64,000 bases of DNA from Streptomyces griseocarneus (GCA_003674045.1 PENC01000008.1:62001-126000), one strand, 5' to 3'; counted from the stretch's first letter, positions 24,574-33,310 are shown. A program made the numbers and translations. Notes: a model not told the origin generated them from the sequence alone.

Positions 24574-24963
24574 TCAGGCGCCGAGTGCGGCGAGCGCCCG
24601 CCGCGTGACGTCCTCCGGTGCCGCCGCGATGACCTGGTCCAGGGCGCCCAGGGACTCCTGCAGGCCCGTGATCGACCGGGTGATCCGCTCGCGTTCGCGG
24701 TGCAGGTCGGCGAGGAGGTCCGCGCACGTGGGCACCAAGCGGTCGCCCGTGTCGCGCAGGCAGGGGAGGATCGTGGCGATGGTGGGGGTGTGCAGTCCCG
24801 CAGCCAGGAGGCTGCGGATGCGGCGGACGGTGTCGATGTCCTCTTCGGTGTACTCCCGGTAGCCGCTGGGGCGGCGCTCGGGGTGGAGCAGGTCCTGTTC
24901 CTCGTAGTAGCGCAACAGGCGTTCGTGGACCCCGGTTCTCCGTGACAGTTCGCCGATGCGCAT
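24574..24963 (-). CDS. MerR family regulator of the adjacent MFS gene
   Basis: A 129-aa short MerR regulator. HTH: MRIGELSRRTGVHERLLRYYEEQDLLHPERRPSGYREYTEEDIDTVRRIRSLLAAGLHTPTIATILPCL, with the RYYEEQxLL and SGYREY markers. It has a short coiled-coil C-terminus and no obvious Cys ligands, so it probably senses an organic compound. GGAGAGGA precedes ATG 24963. It is divergent from the MFS gene, and the shared 74-base gap contains a perfect palindrome in a 19-base spacer. That is the hallmark of MerR-type activation. Confidence 0.9.
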   Translation of the reverse strand: MRIGELSRRTGVHERLLRYYEEQDLLHPERRPSGYREYTEEDIDTVRRIRSLLAAGLHTPTIATILPCLRDTGDRLVPTCADLLADLHRERERITRSITGLQESLGALDQVIAAAPEDVTRRALAALGA

Positions 24964-24998
24964 GGGTGAATTCCTCTCCGGTGTTCGCCCTGCCCGTC

Positions 24999-25030
24999 TT
25001 GACTCTCACACGCGTGTGAGACTTTAGCGT
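24999..25030 (+). promoter_or_regulatory. MerR-type promoter with perfect CTCACACGCGTGTGAG palindrome
   Basis: TTGACT (24999-25004) and TTAGCG (25024-25029) flank a 19-base spacer that contains a perfect 16-base palindrome (25005-25020). Overlong 19-bp spacers that need DNA distortion by MerR proteins are the standard design. The expected transcript start is within a few bases of the MFS start codon at 25038, so the message is probably leaderless. Confidence 0.85.
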
Positions 25031-25037
25031 CCTCGGC

Positions 25038-26234
25038 ATGAGAAAGAGCTTCGCGACGCTCGCGGCCCTGTGCGTGAGTGTCTTCGTCGTCGGTACGTCG
25101 GAATACCTGATCGCCGGGCTGCTGCCACGGGTCGGGGCGGATCTGCGTGTTTCGGTGGGCACGGCCGGGCAGGCCGTCACCGCCTACGCGCTCGGAGTCG
25201 TGGTGGGCGGGCCCGTTGTCGCCGTGCTGACCGCTCGGCTGCCTCGCAAGGGGCTCGCGCTCGGGTTGATGCTGCTGTTCGCGGCGGGCAGCGCGCTCAC
25301 AGCGGTGGCCCCCACGTATGAACTGCTGCTGGCGGGGCGGGTGGTGTCCTCGTTCAGCCATGCCGCCTTCCTGGCCCTGGCTTTGGTGATGGCGGTCGAC
25401 GCGGTGCCGGAGGAGAGGGCCGGCACGGCGATCTCCGTGGTCGCTTCCGGATTCACCGTGGCGACGCTGCTCGGCGTGCCCCTGGGGGTGCTGCTCGGGG
25501 ACAGCGCCGGGTGGCGGGCGCCGTTCGCTGTCCTGACCGCGCTGGCGCTGGTGAGCGCCGTCCTCCTCGCCGCCGTGCTGCCCCGGCGGCCCGCGCCGAC
25601 CGGGCGGGTGCGCGACGAGGTGCGGGTCGTGACGCGCCGACCGGTGCTGCTGGCCATCGCCACCACGGCGGTCGGATTCGCCGGTGTCGCCGCCGTGTTC
25701 ACCTATATCGCCCCGCTGCTGACCCGTGTGTCGGGCTTCTCTTCCGCGGCGGTCTCAGGTCTCCTGCTCGCGTACGGGGCGGGCAGCTTCGTCGGCAACC
25801 TGGCGGCCGGGCGGCTCACCGACAGATCCATGAGCGCCACCGTGCGCGGTGTCTTCGGCGGGCTGACCGGTGTGCTGGTCCTCATGCCGTTCGCCGTGGC
25901 CCGGCAGCCGACCGCGGTGGCGGCCGTCCTGCTCTTCGGCCTGCTCGCCACCGCCACCATCGCTCCGCTTCAGGGGCTCATCCTGCGGCACGCCGGCAGC
26001 GCACCGACCCTGGCCGTCGCCGCCAACGTCGGCGCCTTCAACCTCGGCGCGGCCGTCGGGTCGGCCGTCGGCGGCGTCCTCGTCTCGGCAGGCGCCCTGC
26101 GCTGGACCGGTCTGGCCGGCGCGGTGCTGAGCCTGATGGGGCTGCTCCTGACCTATGCCGTCCTGCCGCGCACGCCCGCTGCCGCTGGGCTCGCCGATGA
26201 CGGCGAACCGGTGGTGGCGGTCCCCGGCCGCTGA
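25038..26234 (+). CDS. MFS efflux transporter (sugar efflux/chloramphenicol-type, DHA1)
   Basis: A 398-aa transporter with 12 predicted helices. The N-terminal FVVGTSEYLIAGLLPRVGADLRVSVGTAGQAVTAYALGVVVGGPVVAVL is the typical start of the AraJ/CmlA-like drug and sugar exporters, and GRVVSSFSHAAFLALALVMAVDAV is helix 4-5. It lies divergent to a MerR gene across a 19-base-spacer operator, so it is probably induced by its own substrate and exports it. The start at 25038 has no ribosome site, fitting a leaderless transcript. Confidence 0.9.
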   Translation: MRKSFATLAALCVSVFVVGTSEYLIAGLLPRVGADLRVSVGTAGQAVTAYALGVVVGGPVVAVLTARLPRKGLALGLMLLFAAGSALTAVAPTYELLLAGRVVSSFSHAAFLALALVMAVDAVPEERAGTAISVVASGFTVATLLGVPLGVLLGDSAGWRAPFAVLTALALVSAVLLAAVLPRRPAPTGRVRDEVRVVTRRPVLLAIATTAVGFAGVAAVFTYIAPLLTRVSGFSSAAVSGLLLAYGAGSFVGNLAAGRLTDRSMSATVRGVFGGLTGVLVLMPFAVARQPTAVAAVLLFGLLATATIAPLQGLILRHAGSAPTLAVAANVGAFNLGAAVGSAVGGVLVSAGALRWTGLAGAVLSLMGLLLTYAVLPRTPAAAGLADDGEPVVAVPGR

Positions 26235-26293
26235 GCCCCGCAGGGCCGGTCCGCTCCTTCGGAAAGCTGTCCGCTCCGTGGCAGGGTGATCAC

Positions 26294-27811
26294 ATGACTG
26301 CGAACAGCCCCCGTATGTCCGCCCTCGACCTCGTCCACACCGTGGTCGACCCCGGCAGCTGGCGGAGCTGGGACGAGCCCGTGGCGGTGACCACGACCGA
26401 CCCCGCGTACCGCGCCGACCTGCTCGCGGCCCGTGAGCGCACCGGGCTCGACGAGTCCGTCGTCACCGGCGAGGGGCGCGTCGAGGGGCGCCGAGTGGCC
26501 CTGGTGGCCTGCGAGTTCCGCTTTCTGGCCGGGTCGATCGGGGTGGCGGCGGGGGAGCGGCTCGTGCGGGCGGTGGAGCGGGCCACCGCCGAGCGGCTGC
26601 CCCTGCTGGCCGCGCCGGCCTCGGGTGGTACGCGGATGCAGGAGGGCACCGTCGCCTTCCTCCAGATGGTGAAGGTCACCGCCGCGATCACCGACCACAA
26701 GGCCGCCGGGCTGCCCTACCTCGTCCACCTCCGGCACCCCACGACCGGTGGTGTCCTCGCCTCGTGGGGTTCCCTCGGCCACCTCACCGCCGCCGAGCCC
26801 GGCGCCCTCATCGGCTTTCTCGGCCCGCGCGTCCACGCGGCCCTCTACGGCGAGGAGTTCCCGCCCGGCGTCCAGACCGCGGAGAACCTGCTCGCCAACG
26901 GGCTGGTCGACGCGGTGCTGCCCGCCGAACGCCTGCCGGAGGTCGCCGCTCGCGCTCTGCGTGTGCTGTGCGCGGACGCCCCGACCCTGGTGGGTCCGGA
27001 TGTCTCCGTCGAGGAGGACGTCCCCGCCGATGCCCCCGTCACCACCGCTGAATCCATCCGGCGGTCCCGGCTGCCCGGCCGCCCCGGCGTACGGGAGCTG
27101 CTCGCGGCCACCGCCACCGACGTGACGGCGCTCAGCGGCACGGCCGCGGGCGAGCGCGACCCCGGGCTGCTGCTCGCCCTCGCCCGGGTCGGCGGCATGC
27201 CCTGCGTCGTCCTCGGGCACGATCGCGGGCTGGCGCACGACCGGGTGCACGACCACCGGGAATCCGCCGCCGGGCAGGCACTCGGGCCCGCCGGGCTCCG
27301 TGCCGCCCGCCGCGGCATGCGCATCGCCGCCGAGCTCGACCTGCCGCTGCTCACCGTGGTCGACACCGCCGGGGCCGCGCTCTCCAAGGAGGCCGAGGAG
27401 GGCGGCCTGGCGGGTGAGATCGCACGTTGCCTCGCGGACCTGGTGACCCTGCCCGCGCCCACGCTCTGTCTGCTGCTCGGGCAGGGCGCGGGCGGCGCCG
27501 CGCTCGCCCTGCTGCCCGCGGACCGCGTCGTGGCCGCCCGGCACGCCTGGCTGTCGCCGCTCCCGCCGGAAGGCGCGTCGGCGATCCTCCACCGGACGAC
27601 GGAGCGGGCGTACGAGGTGGCCGAGCGGCAAGGGGTGCGCTCGGCGGACCTGCTGGCGAACGGGATCGTGGACGTCGTCGTGGAGGAGGGCGACGGGTTC
27701 CTGGAACGGCTCGGGGCGGTGCTCGGACGGGAGCTCGCGGGGCTCGCGGTGCGGGATCGGGGCGAACGTGTTTCCGCTCGCCGGTTGCGGTACCGGGAGA
27801 TCGGGCTGTGA
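26294..27811 (+). CDS. Fused acyl-CoA carboxyltransferase (AccD-AccA-like)
   Basis: A 505-aa protein carrying both carboxyltransferase halves. The beta-like half (about residues 20-255) has VALVACEFRFLAGSIGVAAGERLVRA, SGGTRMQEGTVAFLQMVKVTAAI and the oxyanion GFLGPRV. The alpha-like half (about 300-500) has LPLLTVVDTAGAALSKEAEEGG, the Gly-rich GQGAGGAALAL and the SPEGAxxIL-like SPLPPEGASAILHR. No zinc finger is present at the N-terminus. Such enzymes carboxylate acyl-CoAs using carboxybiotin from a separate BC/BCCP subunit. No biotin carboxylase lies nearby, so it must borrow one. A degenerate AGGG precedes ATG 26294. Confidence 0.8.
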   Translation: MTANSPRMSALDLVHTVVDPGSWRSWDEPVAVTTTDPAYRADLLAARERTGLDESVVTGEGRVEGRRVALVACEFRFLAGSIGVAAGERLVRAVERATAERLPLLAAPASGGTRMQEGTVAFLQMVKVTAAITDHKAAGLPYLVHLRHPTTGGVLASWGSLGHLTAAEPGALIGFLGPRVHAALYGEEFPPGVQTAENLLANGLVDAVLPAERLPEVAARALRVLCADAPTLVGPDVSVEEDVPADAPVTTAESIRRSRLPGRPGVRELLAATATDVTALSGTAAGERDPGLLLALARVGGMPCVVLGHDRGLAHDRVHDHRESAAGQALGPAGLRAARRGMRIAAELDLPLLTVVDTAGAALSKEAEEGGLAGEIARCLADLVTLPAPTLCLLLGQGAGGAALALLPADRVVAARHAWLSPLPPEGASAILHRTTERAYEVAERQGVRSADLLANGIVDVVVEEGDGFLERLGAVLGRELAGLAVRDRGERVSARRLRYREIGL

Positions 27812-27823
27812 ACGGGCCGCGAG

Positions 27824-27855
27824 GGTGAAGGCGATGGCAAGGTGCCGCCTTCGCC
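27824..27855 (+). terminator. Hairpin terminator after the carboxyltransferase gene
   Basis: GGTGAAGGCG (27824-27833) pairs with CGCCTTCGCC (27846-27855), ten pairs with one wobble and a 12-base loop, starting 12 bases after the stop codon. Confidence 0.55.
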
Positions 27856-28054
27856 GTGGCGGGCGCGTACGCCGCCGGTGCTTGGCTTGAAACCCATGCT
27901 TTTCGGCGCTCTTCCCGTGGTGGATGCATCTATTCAGGCGTACTGTGATCTTCACTGCCCGCGCGCACAATCTGCCGCGGGCTCTCACATACGGGGAGAG
28001 CCGTTCCGGCATCACGCGTCCGCCGGACGGCCGACTGAAGGGGACATCGCAGGT

Positions 28055-29908
28055 ATGTGCGGCATCACCGGATGGATTGCCTACGACCAGGATCTGACGA
28101 CCGCGCGCGGCACGCTCGACGCGATGAACCAGACCCAGGTCTGCCGCGGCCCCGACGCGGGCGGCGTCTGGCTGGACACCCATGCCGCACTCGGTCACCG
28201 CAGGCTCTCCATCATCGACCTCGAGGGCGGCGTCCAGCCCATGGTCGTCGAGCACGACGGCCGTACCCTCGCCGCCATGACCTACAGCGGCGAGGTCTAC
28301 AACTTCCGTGAGCTGCGCACCGAGCTCGAGGGCCACGGCCACACCTTCCGCACCACCAGCGACACCGAGGTCGTGCTCCACGCCTACCTGCAGTGGGGCG
28401 AGTCCTTCGCCGAGCGGCTCAACGGCATCTACGCCTTCGCCATCTGGGACCCGCGCACCGAGGAGGCCCTCCTCGTCCGCGACCGCATGGGCGTCAAGCC
28501 GCTCTACTACCACCCCACCCCCGACGGCGTCCTCTTCGGCTCCGAGCCCAAGGCCGTCCTCGCCCACCCCTCCGTCCGCCCCGTCGTCGACGCCGAGGGC
28601 CTCGCCGAGATGCTGGCCTTCACCAAGACGCCCGGCCACGGCATCTACAAGGGCATGCGCGAGGTCCGCCCCGGCCACACCGTACGGGTCCGCCGCGGCG
28701 GCCTGACCGAGCGCGGCTACTGGGCCCTGGAGTCCCACGAGCACACCGACGACCTGGACACCACCATCAAGACCGTCCGCGAACTGCTGGAGGACATCGT
28801 CTCCCGCCAGCTCATCGCCGACGTCCCGCTGTGCACCCTGCTCTCCGGCGGCCTCGACTCCTCCGTCATCACCGCGCTCGCCGCCCACGGCCTCGCCGAC
28901 GGCGGCCACGGCCCCGTGCGCTCCTTCGCCGTCGACTTCGTCGGCCAGGCCGAGCACTTCAAGGCCAGCGACCTGCGCGGCACCCCCGACGGCCCGTTCG
29001 CCCACGCCCTCGCCGAGCACGTCGGAGCGGACCACTCCGACATCGTCCTCGACACCGCCGACCTGATGGACCGCGGCCACCGCGACGCCGTGCTGCGCTC
29101 CCGCGACCTGCCGGCCGGCTTCGGCCAGGTCGACACCTCGCTCTACCTCCTCTTCAAGGCCATCCGCGGGCACTCCACGGTCGCCCTCTCCGGCGAGTCC
29201 GCCGACGAGGTCTTCGGCGGTTACCGCTGGTTCCACGACCCCGCCGCCGTCAACGGCGACACCTTCCCCTGGCTCACGGCCCGCATCTTCGACACCGTCT
29301 CCGGCGACGGCAGCGGTGACCGCACGGACTTCCTCGACCCGGCGCTCCTGCGCAAGATCGACCTGCCCGGCTACCGCGAGGCCCGCTACCGCGAGGCCCT
29401 CGCCGAGGTCCCCCGCCTGGAGGGCGAGACCGGCCTGGAGCGCCGCATGCGCGAGATCAGCCACCTGCACCTGACCCGCTTCGTGCAGCTGCTGCTCGAC
29501 CGCAAGGACCGCGTCAGCATGGCCACCGGCCTCGAGGTGCGCGTGCCCTTCTGCGACCACCGCCTCGTCCAGTACGTCTTCAACACTCCCTGGGCGATGA
29601 AGACCTTCGACGGCCGCGAGAAGTCGCTGCTGCGCGCCGCCACCCGCGACCTGCTGCCCGCCTCCGTCGCCGACCGCGTCAAGAGCCCGTACCCCAGCAC
29701 CCAGGACCCGCGCTACCCCGGCGTCCTGCGCGAGGAGCTGCGCCGCGTGCTCGCGGACAAGAACGCGCCCGTGCACGACCTCCTGGACACCGCGGCCATC
29801 ACCGAGTCGCTCGGCCAGGGCACCGGCGAGGCCTTCCAGTCCACCACGGAGCAGGTCCTCAGCCTCGACACGTGGCTGACCACCTACGGCGCCTCCATCG
29901 AGCTGTAG
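28055..29908 (+). CDS. asnB: Asparagine synthase (glutamine-hydrolysing)
   Basis: A 617-aa class II amidotransferase. It begins MCGITGWI, so Cys2 is the glutaminase nucleophile once Met is removed, and includes CRGPDAGG (NGxD-like), RRLSIIDLEGG and YSGEVYNF (the glutamine site). The synthase half starts near residue 240 with the PP-loop LLSGGLDSSVI, followed by SGESADEVFGGY. The length and end (GLEVRVPFCDHRLVQYVFN) match AsnB. It converts aspartate, ATP and glutamine to asparagine. Start at ATG 28055; the upstream in-frame ATG lacks family sequence. In actinomycetes, AsnB relatives may also amidate cell-wall or antibiotic intermediates. Confidence 0.9.
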   Translation: MCGITGWIAYDQDLTTARGTLDAMNQTQVCRGPDAGGVWLDTHAALGHRRLSIIDLEGGVQPMVVEHDGRTLAAMTYSGEVYNFRELRTELEGHGHTFRTTSDTEVVLHAYLQWGESFAERLNGIYAFAIWDPRTEEALLVRDRMGVKPLYYHPTPDGVLFGSEPKAVLAHPSVRPVVDAEGLAEMLAFTKTPGHGIYKGMREVRPGHTVRVRRGGLTERGYWALESHEHTDDLDTTIKTVRELLEDIVSRQLIADVPLCTLLSGGLDSSVITALAAHGLADGGHGPVRSFAVDFVGQAEHFKASDLRGTPDGPFAHALAEHVGADHSDIVLDTADLMDRGHRDAVLRSRDLPAGFGQVDTSLYLLFKAIRGHSTVALSGESADEVFGGYRWFHDPAAVNGDTFPWLTARIFDTVSGDGSGDRTDFLDPALLRKIDLPGYREARYREALAEVPRLEGETGLERRMREISHLHLTRFVQLLLDRKDRVSMATGLEVRVPFCDHRLVQYVFNTPWAMKTFDGREKSLLRAATRDLLPASVADRVKSPYPSTQDPRYPGVLREELRRVLADKNAPVHDLLDTAAITESLGQGTGEAFQSTTEQVLSLDTWLTTYGASIEL

Positions 29909-30003
29909 CCCTGCCGACAACGGGGGACTCCCTGACGCACAATGGGTGACACAACGCAGTACGTGACGCACGTGACGCCAACGTCCGACCGGGGAGTCCC
30001 ATC

Positions 30004-30378
30004 GTGGCCCTGCACCTGACCGTCGACCCTGACGCGGCCGAACCGCCCTACGAGCAGATCCGCGCGACCATCGCGGAACAGGCCCGCTCCGGCGCCCTGC
30101 CGGTCGGCTACAAACTCCCCACCGTCCGCGGCTTCGCCGAGGAGCTCGGCCTGGCGGCCAATACGGTCGCCAAGGCGTACAAGGCGCTCGAAGCGGACGG
30201 CGTCATCGAGACGCGCGGTCGGAACGGGACGTTCGTGGCGGCGCAGGGCGACACGGCGGCGCGCGAGGCAGCCGCGGCTGCCTCCGTGTATGCGCTGCGT
30301 GCGCGGCGTCTGGGGCTGGACCGGGACGCTGCGCTGGCTGCGGCGGCGGCTGCGGTGCGGGCCGCGTACGGGGACTGA
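30004..30378 (+). CDS. GntR family regulator, YtrA subfamily
   Basis: A 124-aa short GntR protein. ALHLTVDPDAAEPPYEQIRATIAEQARSGALPVGYKLPTVRGFAEELGLAANTVAKAYKALEADGVIETRGRNGTFV is the winged HTH (N-terminal, about residues 1-78). The alanine-rich helical tail (about 45 residues) is the small dimer domain. The start is GTG 30004, seven bases after GGGGAG. It lies downstream of asnB without a clear partner, so its target is not evident. Confidence 0.88.
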   Translation: MALHLTVDPDAAEPPYEQIRATIAEQARSGALPVGYKLPTVRGFAEELGLAANTVAKAYKALEADGVIETRGRNGTFVAAQGDTAAREAAAAASVYALRARRLGLDRDAALAAAAAAVRAAYGD

Positions 30379-30446
30379 CCGGGGCGCCGCCCTGCCCCGC
30401 TGCGCCTACCGGTGTGCGGCTTGCGCTGCCCGGCGACTGCGGGCCG

Positions 30447-30501
30447 GTGGGGGCTGGTCGCGCAGTTCCCCGCGCCCCTTAAGGCCGGGGCTTCGCCCCG
30501 G
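30447..30501 (+). repeat. Dispersed intergenic repeat, copy A
   Basis: A conserved core, CTGGTCGCGCAGTTCCCCGC followed by GCCCCTT, is shared with copies at 33201-33236 (inverted) and 53427-53469 and, in part, at 1608. It is followed by a CCGGGGCTTCGCCCCGG hairpin (30485-30501). It lies in the gap after the GntR gene. Confidence 0.75.
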
Positions 30502-30516
30502 ATCCCGTCCCCCCGG

Positions 30517-31677
30517 TCACAGATAGAGGCCGGAATCGCGGGCGTCGGGCTGGGGCGGGACCGAGGCGGGGCCGCCGCCCCGTCGCAGGGCGAAGAGTTC
30601 CGCGAGCGTCGCGCCCTCGCGCCCCACCCCCTCCTCGGAGCCCAGCCACGTCACGGCCTCGGGGCGGGTCAGCGGACCCACCTCGATGCGGGCCAGGCAG
30701 CGGCCGGGGCGGACGACGGCGGGGTGCAGCCGCTCCAGGTCCTCGTTCGTGGTGACGCCGACCAGGACGTTCCGGCCCTGACCGAGCAGGCCGTCCGTCA
30801 GGTTCAGCAGGCGGGACAGCGCCTGCCCCGCCGTGTGCTTCGCCTCGCCGCGGATCAGCTCGTCGCAGTCCTCCAGGAGCAGCAGCCGCCAGCGGCCCTT
30901 CGCCGCGCCCTCGTCCTCGCCGATCGCGATGTCCATCAGATAGCCGACGTCGTTGAAGAGCCGCTCCGGGTCCAGCACGCAGTCCACCTGGCACCAGTCC
31001 CGCCACGACCGCGCCAGCGTCCGCAGCGCGGACGTCTTGCCGGTGCCGGGCGGGCCGTGCAGGAGCAGCAGGCGGCCGGCGATGTCGTCCGGGGTCACCT
31101 TCATCAGCCGGTCCATCGCGTCCGCGACCGGCGCCGTGTAGTTGGGGCGCACCTCCTGCCACGTGCCCGCCGTGATCTGCCGCGTCGTCCGGTACGGGCC
31201 GCGCCGCGGCGACACGTACCAGAAGCCCATCGTGACGTGCTCGGGCTGCGGCTCGGGCTCGTCCTCCGCGCCGTCCACGGCCTGGCCCAGCACACGTCTG
31301 GCCAGCTCGTCGCTGGTCGCGGTCACGGACACGTCCGCGCCCCGGTTCCAGCGGGAGATCAGCAGCGTCCAGCCGTCGCCCTCGGCGAGGGTCGCGGTGC
31401 GGTCGTCGTCGCGCGCCGAGCGCACCACGCTCGCGGACGGCGGCAGCAACGAGACACCGGATTTCACCCGGTCCACGGAATGGCTGTGCGCGTGGGGCTG
31501 CTCGCCGTTGGCGAACCGGCCCAGGAACAGCGCGTCGATGACGTCGGCCGGAGAGTCGCTGTCGTCCACGGTGAGCCGGAGCGGCAGCGCCCGTTCCGCC
31601 GGGGTGGGCACCGGATCGGTGGGCAGGGTCTGCCTCCTGGCTTCGGGACACGGGCGGTCGGCACACATGCCGCCCAT
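30517..31677 (-). CDS. DUF5925 AAA-type ATPase
   Basis: A 386-aa cytosolic ATPase from this start. The C-terminal AAA module (about residues 180-370) has Walker A LLHGPPGTGKTSALRTLAR, Walker B LLLLEDCDELI, sensor GVTTNEDLERLHPAVVRPGRC. The N-terminal domain (DUF5925) has LRLTVDDSDSPADVIDALFLGRFANG and FWYVSPRRGPYRTTRQ. The family is actinobacteria-specific and its role is not known. Start uncertain: ATGs at 31677 and 31668 have weak ribosome sites, while a CTG at 31626 sits six bases after a perfect AGGAGG and matches where homologues start. It is divergent from the GH39-like gene. Confidence 0.82.
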   Translation of the reverse strand: MGGMCADRPCPEARRQTLPTDPVPTPAERALPLRLTVDDSDSPADVIDALFLGRFANGEQPHAHSHSVDRVKSGVSLLPPSASVVRSARDDDRTATLAEGDGWTLLISRWNRGADVSVTATSDELARRVLGQAVDGAEDEPEPQPEHVTMGFWYVSPRRGPYRTTRQITAGTWQEVRPNYTAPVADAMDRLMKVTPDDIAGRLLLLHGPPGTGKTSALRTLARSWRDWCQVDCVLDPERLFNDVGYLMDIAIGEDEGAAKGRWRLLLLEDCDELIRGEAKHTAGQALSRLLNLTDGLLGQGRNVLVGVTTNEDLERLHPAVVRPGRCLARIEVGPLTRPEAVTWLGSEEGVGREGATLAELFALRRGGGPASVPPQPDARDSGLYL

Positions 31678-31766
31678 GATCCGGCACCGACGGCTCTTGC
31701 GCACACAGGTTTTCACCGGTTCCGCACCCGTTCACGGGGAAGCCGACGCATCCCGATTCGTCCGTG

Positions 31767-31783
31767 GATACTCTTGCCCGTGA
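31767..31783 (+). promoter_or_regulatory. -10 box GGATACT for the glycosidase gene (leaderless layout)
   Basis: GGATACT lies about 10 bases upstream of the start codon region (GTG 31780 or ATG 31783), with no Shine-Dalgarno in between. It would produce a leaderless or nearly leaderless message. Confidence 0.4.
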
Positions 31784-33177
31784 TGGCACGTCATGGGGTA
31801 CGTCGGGCGTTTTACTCACGGAGGGGGCGGTGGCGGGTCGCCGCGCTTCTCGTCATCGGCGCGGCCGCACTGGCGCTGCTGGTGACCCTCCTCAGCGGCG
31901 GCTGGGACAGCGGCGGGCCGGGAGGACCGGGCGCGCCGGGCGGTTCCGACGAGCGCGGCGGCCGGGCCACCGCCCTCGGATTCGGCTTCACCCACACCCA
32001 GTACAGCGCCGACCTCGGCGACGACGGCGCCCGCGGCACCGCCGCCAAGCTGCTCTCCGGCGACCCCATGCCGCAGAACCAGCACATCATGGGCTGGGGC
32101 GTCGACAACCCCGAACCCAAGCCGGGCACATACAACTTCGGCGACCTCGACCGCCGCGTCGCCCTGATGCGCAAGACCGGGGCCACACCCGTGCTCACCC
32201 TCTGCTGCGCCCCGGACTGGATGAAGGGCGGCGGCGACCGCACCGACTGGTCGCAGAAGTCCCTGGAGAAGGCACCCCTGCCCACCCACTACAAGGACTT
32301 CGCCAAGCTCGCCGGGGTCGTCGCCAAGCGCTATCCCGACATCCACCACTTCATCGTCTGGAACGAGTTCAAGGGCTTCTTCGACGAGTCCAGGAACCGC
32401 TGGGACTACGAGGGCTACACCGAGCTCTACAACCTCGTCTACGCGGAAGTGAAGAAACAGAACCCGGACAACCTGGTCGGCGGGCCCTACATCAGCATGG
32501 ACAGCCATCCACCCGAGAACGCCACCAACGCCTCCTCCCTGCGCGGCCCTTGGGGCTCGGCCGACCAGCGCAACCTGGACGCCATCGCCTACTGGAATAC
32601 GCACAAGAAGGGGGCCGACTTCGTCGCCGTGGACGGCTCCAGCTACACCCGGGAGAACGACCGTCTGCTGCCCGACGAGTTCGGCGCCACCCAGAAGTTC
32701 GCCGACGTCACCGCCTGGCTGCGCCGCACCACGGGGCTGCCCGTGTGGTGGTCCGAGTGGTACGTCGAGCCGCCCGACGCCAACGACAACCGGCGCGGCT
32801 GGACGGAGGAGCACCGGACGGCCGTCCAGGCCACGGCCATGCAGCAGCTCGCCACGGCGGGAGCGGCGACGGCCTTCTACTGGAACCCCGAGGAGACGGG
32901 GGACGACTGCCCCGGGTGCCTCTGGCGCAGCACGGAACTGAAGAACGGGGGAACCGCGCTCCCGATGCTCGACCTTCTCTCACGCTTCCGGAAGGCGTTT
33001 CCGCCGGGGGCGCAGTTCCACGACGTGAGCGTCACGGGGGCGGATCCGGGGGTGCTGCGGGTGCTGGCCTCCGGGGCGTCGGTGCTCGTCGTGAACACGC
33101 AGAACCGCGCGTTCACGGCCACGGTCGACGGCCACGTCCTGAACCTGGGCCCGTACGACGTCCAGTGGCTGGGCTAG
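31783..33177 (+). CDS. Membrane-anchored glycoside hydrolase, GH39/xylosidase-like
   Basis: A 464-aa protein. Residues about 18-43 form a single N-terminal membrane anchor or uncleaved signal, followed by a Gly/Ser/Pro linker. The catalytic part starts at about 70 and has the clan GH-A marks: HHFIVWNEFKGFFDE (acid/base Glu in NE), and WWSEWYVEP (nucleophile Glu). The core DFVAVDGSSYTREN, and AFYWNPEE near the end, fit the GH39-like xylosidase group. It likely acts outside the membrane on a plant or cell-surface glycan. Divergent from the DUF5925 gene and bounded by dispersed repeats. Confidence 0.75.
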   Translation: MARHGVRRAFYSRRGRWRVAALLVIGAAALALLVTLLSGGWDSGGPGGPGAPGGSDERGGRATALGFGFTHTQYSADLGDDGARGTAAKLLSGDPMPQNQHIMGWGVDNPEPKPGTYNFGDLDRRVALMRKTGATPVLTLCCAPDWMKGGGDRTDWSQKSLEKAPLPTHYKDFAKLAGVVAKRYPDIHHFIVWNEFKGFFDESRNRWDYEGYTELYNLVYAEVKKQNPDNLVGGPYISMDSHPPENATNASSLRGPWGSADQRNLDAIAYWNTHKKGADFVAVDGSSYTRENDRLLPDEFGATQKFADVTAWLRRTTGLPVWWSEWYVEPPDANDNRRGWTEEHRTAVQATAMQQLATAGAATAFYWNPEETGDDCPGCLWRSTELKNGGTALPMLDLLSRFRKAFPPGAQFHDVSVTGADPGVLRVLASGASVLVVNTQNRAFTATVDGHVLNLGPYDVQWLG

Positions 33178-33180
33178 CCA

Positions 33181-33236
33181 CCGGGGGCTCCGCCCCGGGC
33201 TTGAGGGGCGCGGGGAACTGCGCGACCAGCCCCCAC
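33181..33236 (-). repeat. Dispersed intergenic repeat, copy B (inverted relative to copy A)
   Basis: The core GGGGCGCGGGGAACTGCGCG followed by ACCAGCCCCCAC is the reverse complement of copy A at 30447. A CCGGGGGCTCCGCCCCGG stem precedes it. Copies A and B form an inverted pair around the 2.7-kb ATPase/glycosidase unit. Confidence 0.75.
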
Positions 33237-33310
33237 GCACCCGCAGACGCGCACACAGCGCAAGACGCAACCCGGTGGGCGCACCGAGCTACCGGCCCGC
33301 ACCCGCCGCG

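Noticed and set aside
26153..29971. A 1272-codon minus-strand open frame over the MFS end, carboxyltransferase and asnB
   Set aside because: Three recognised plus-strand genes explain the region; the shadow has no conserved motifs.
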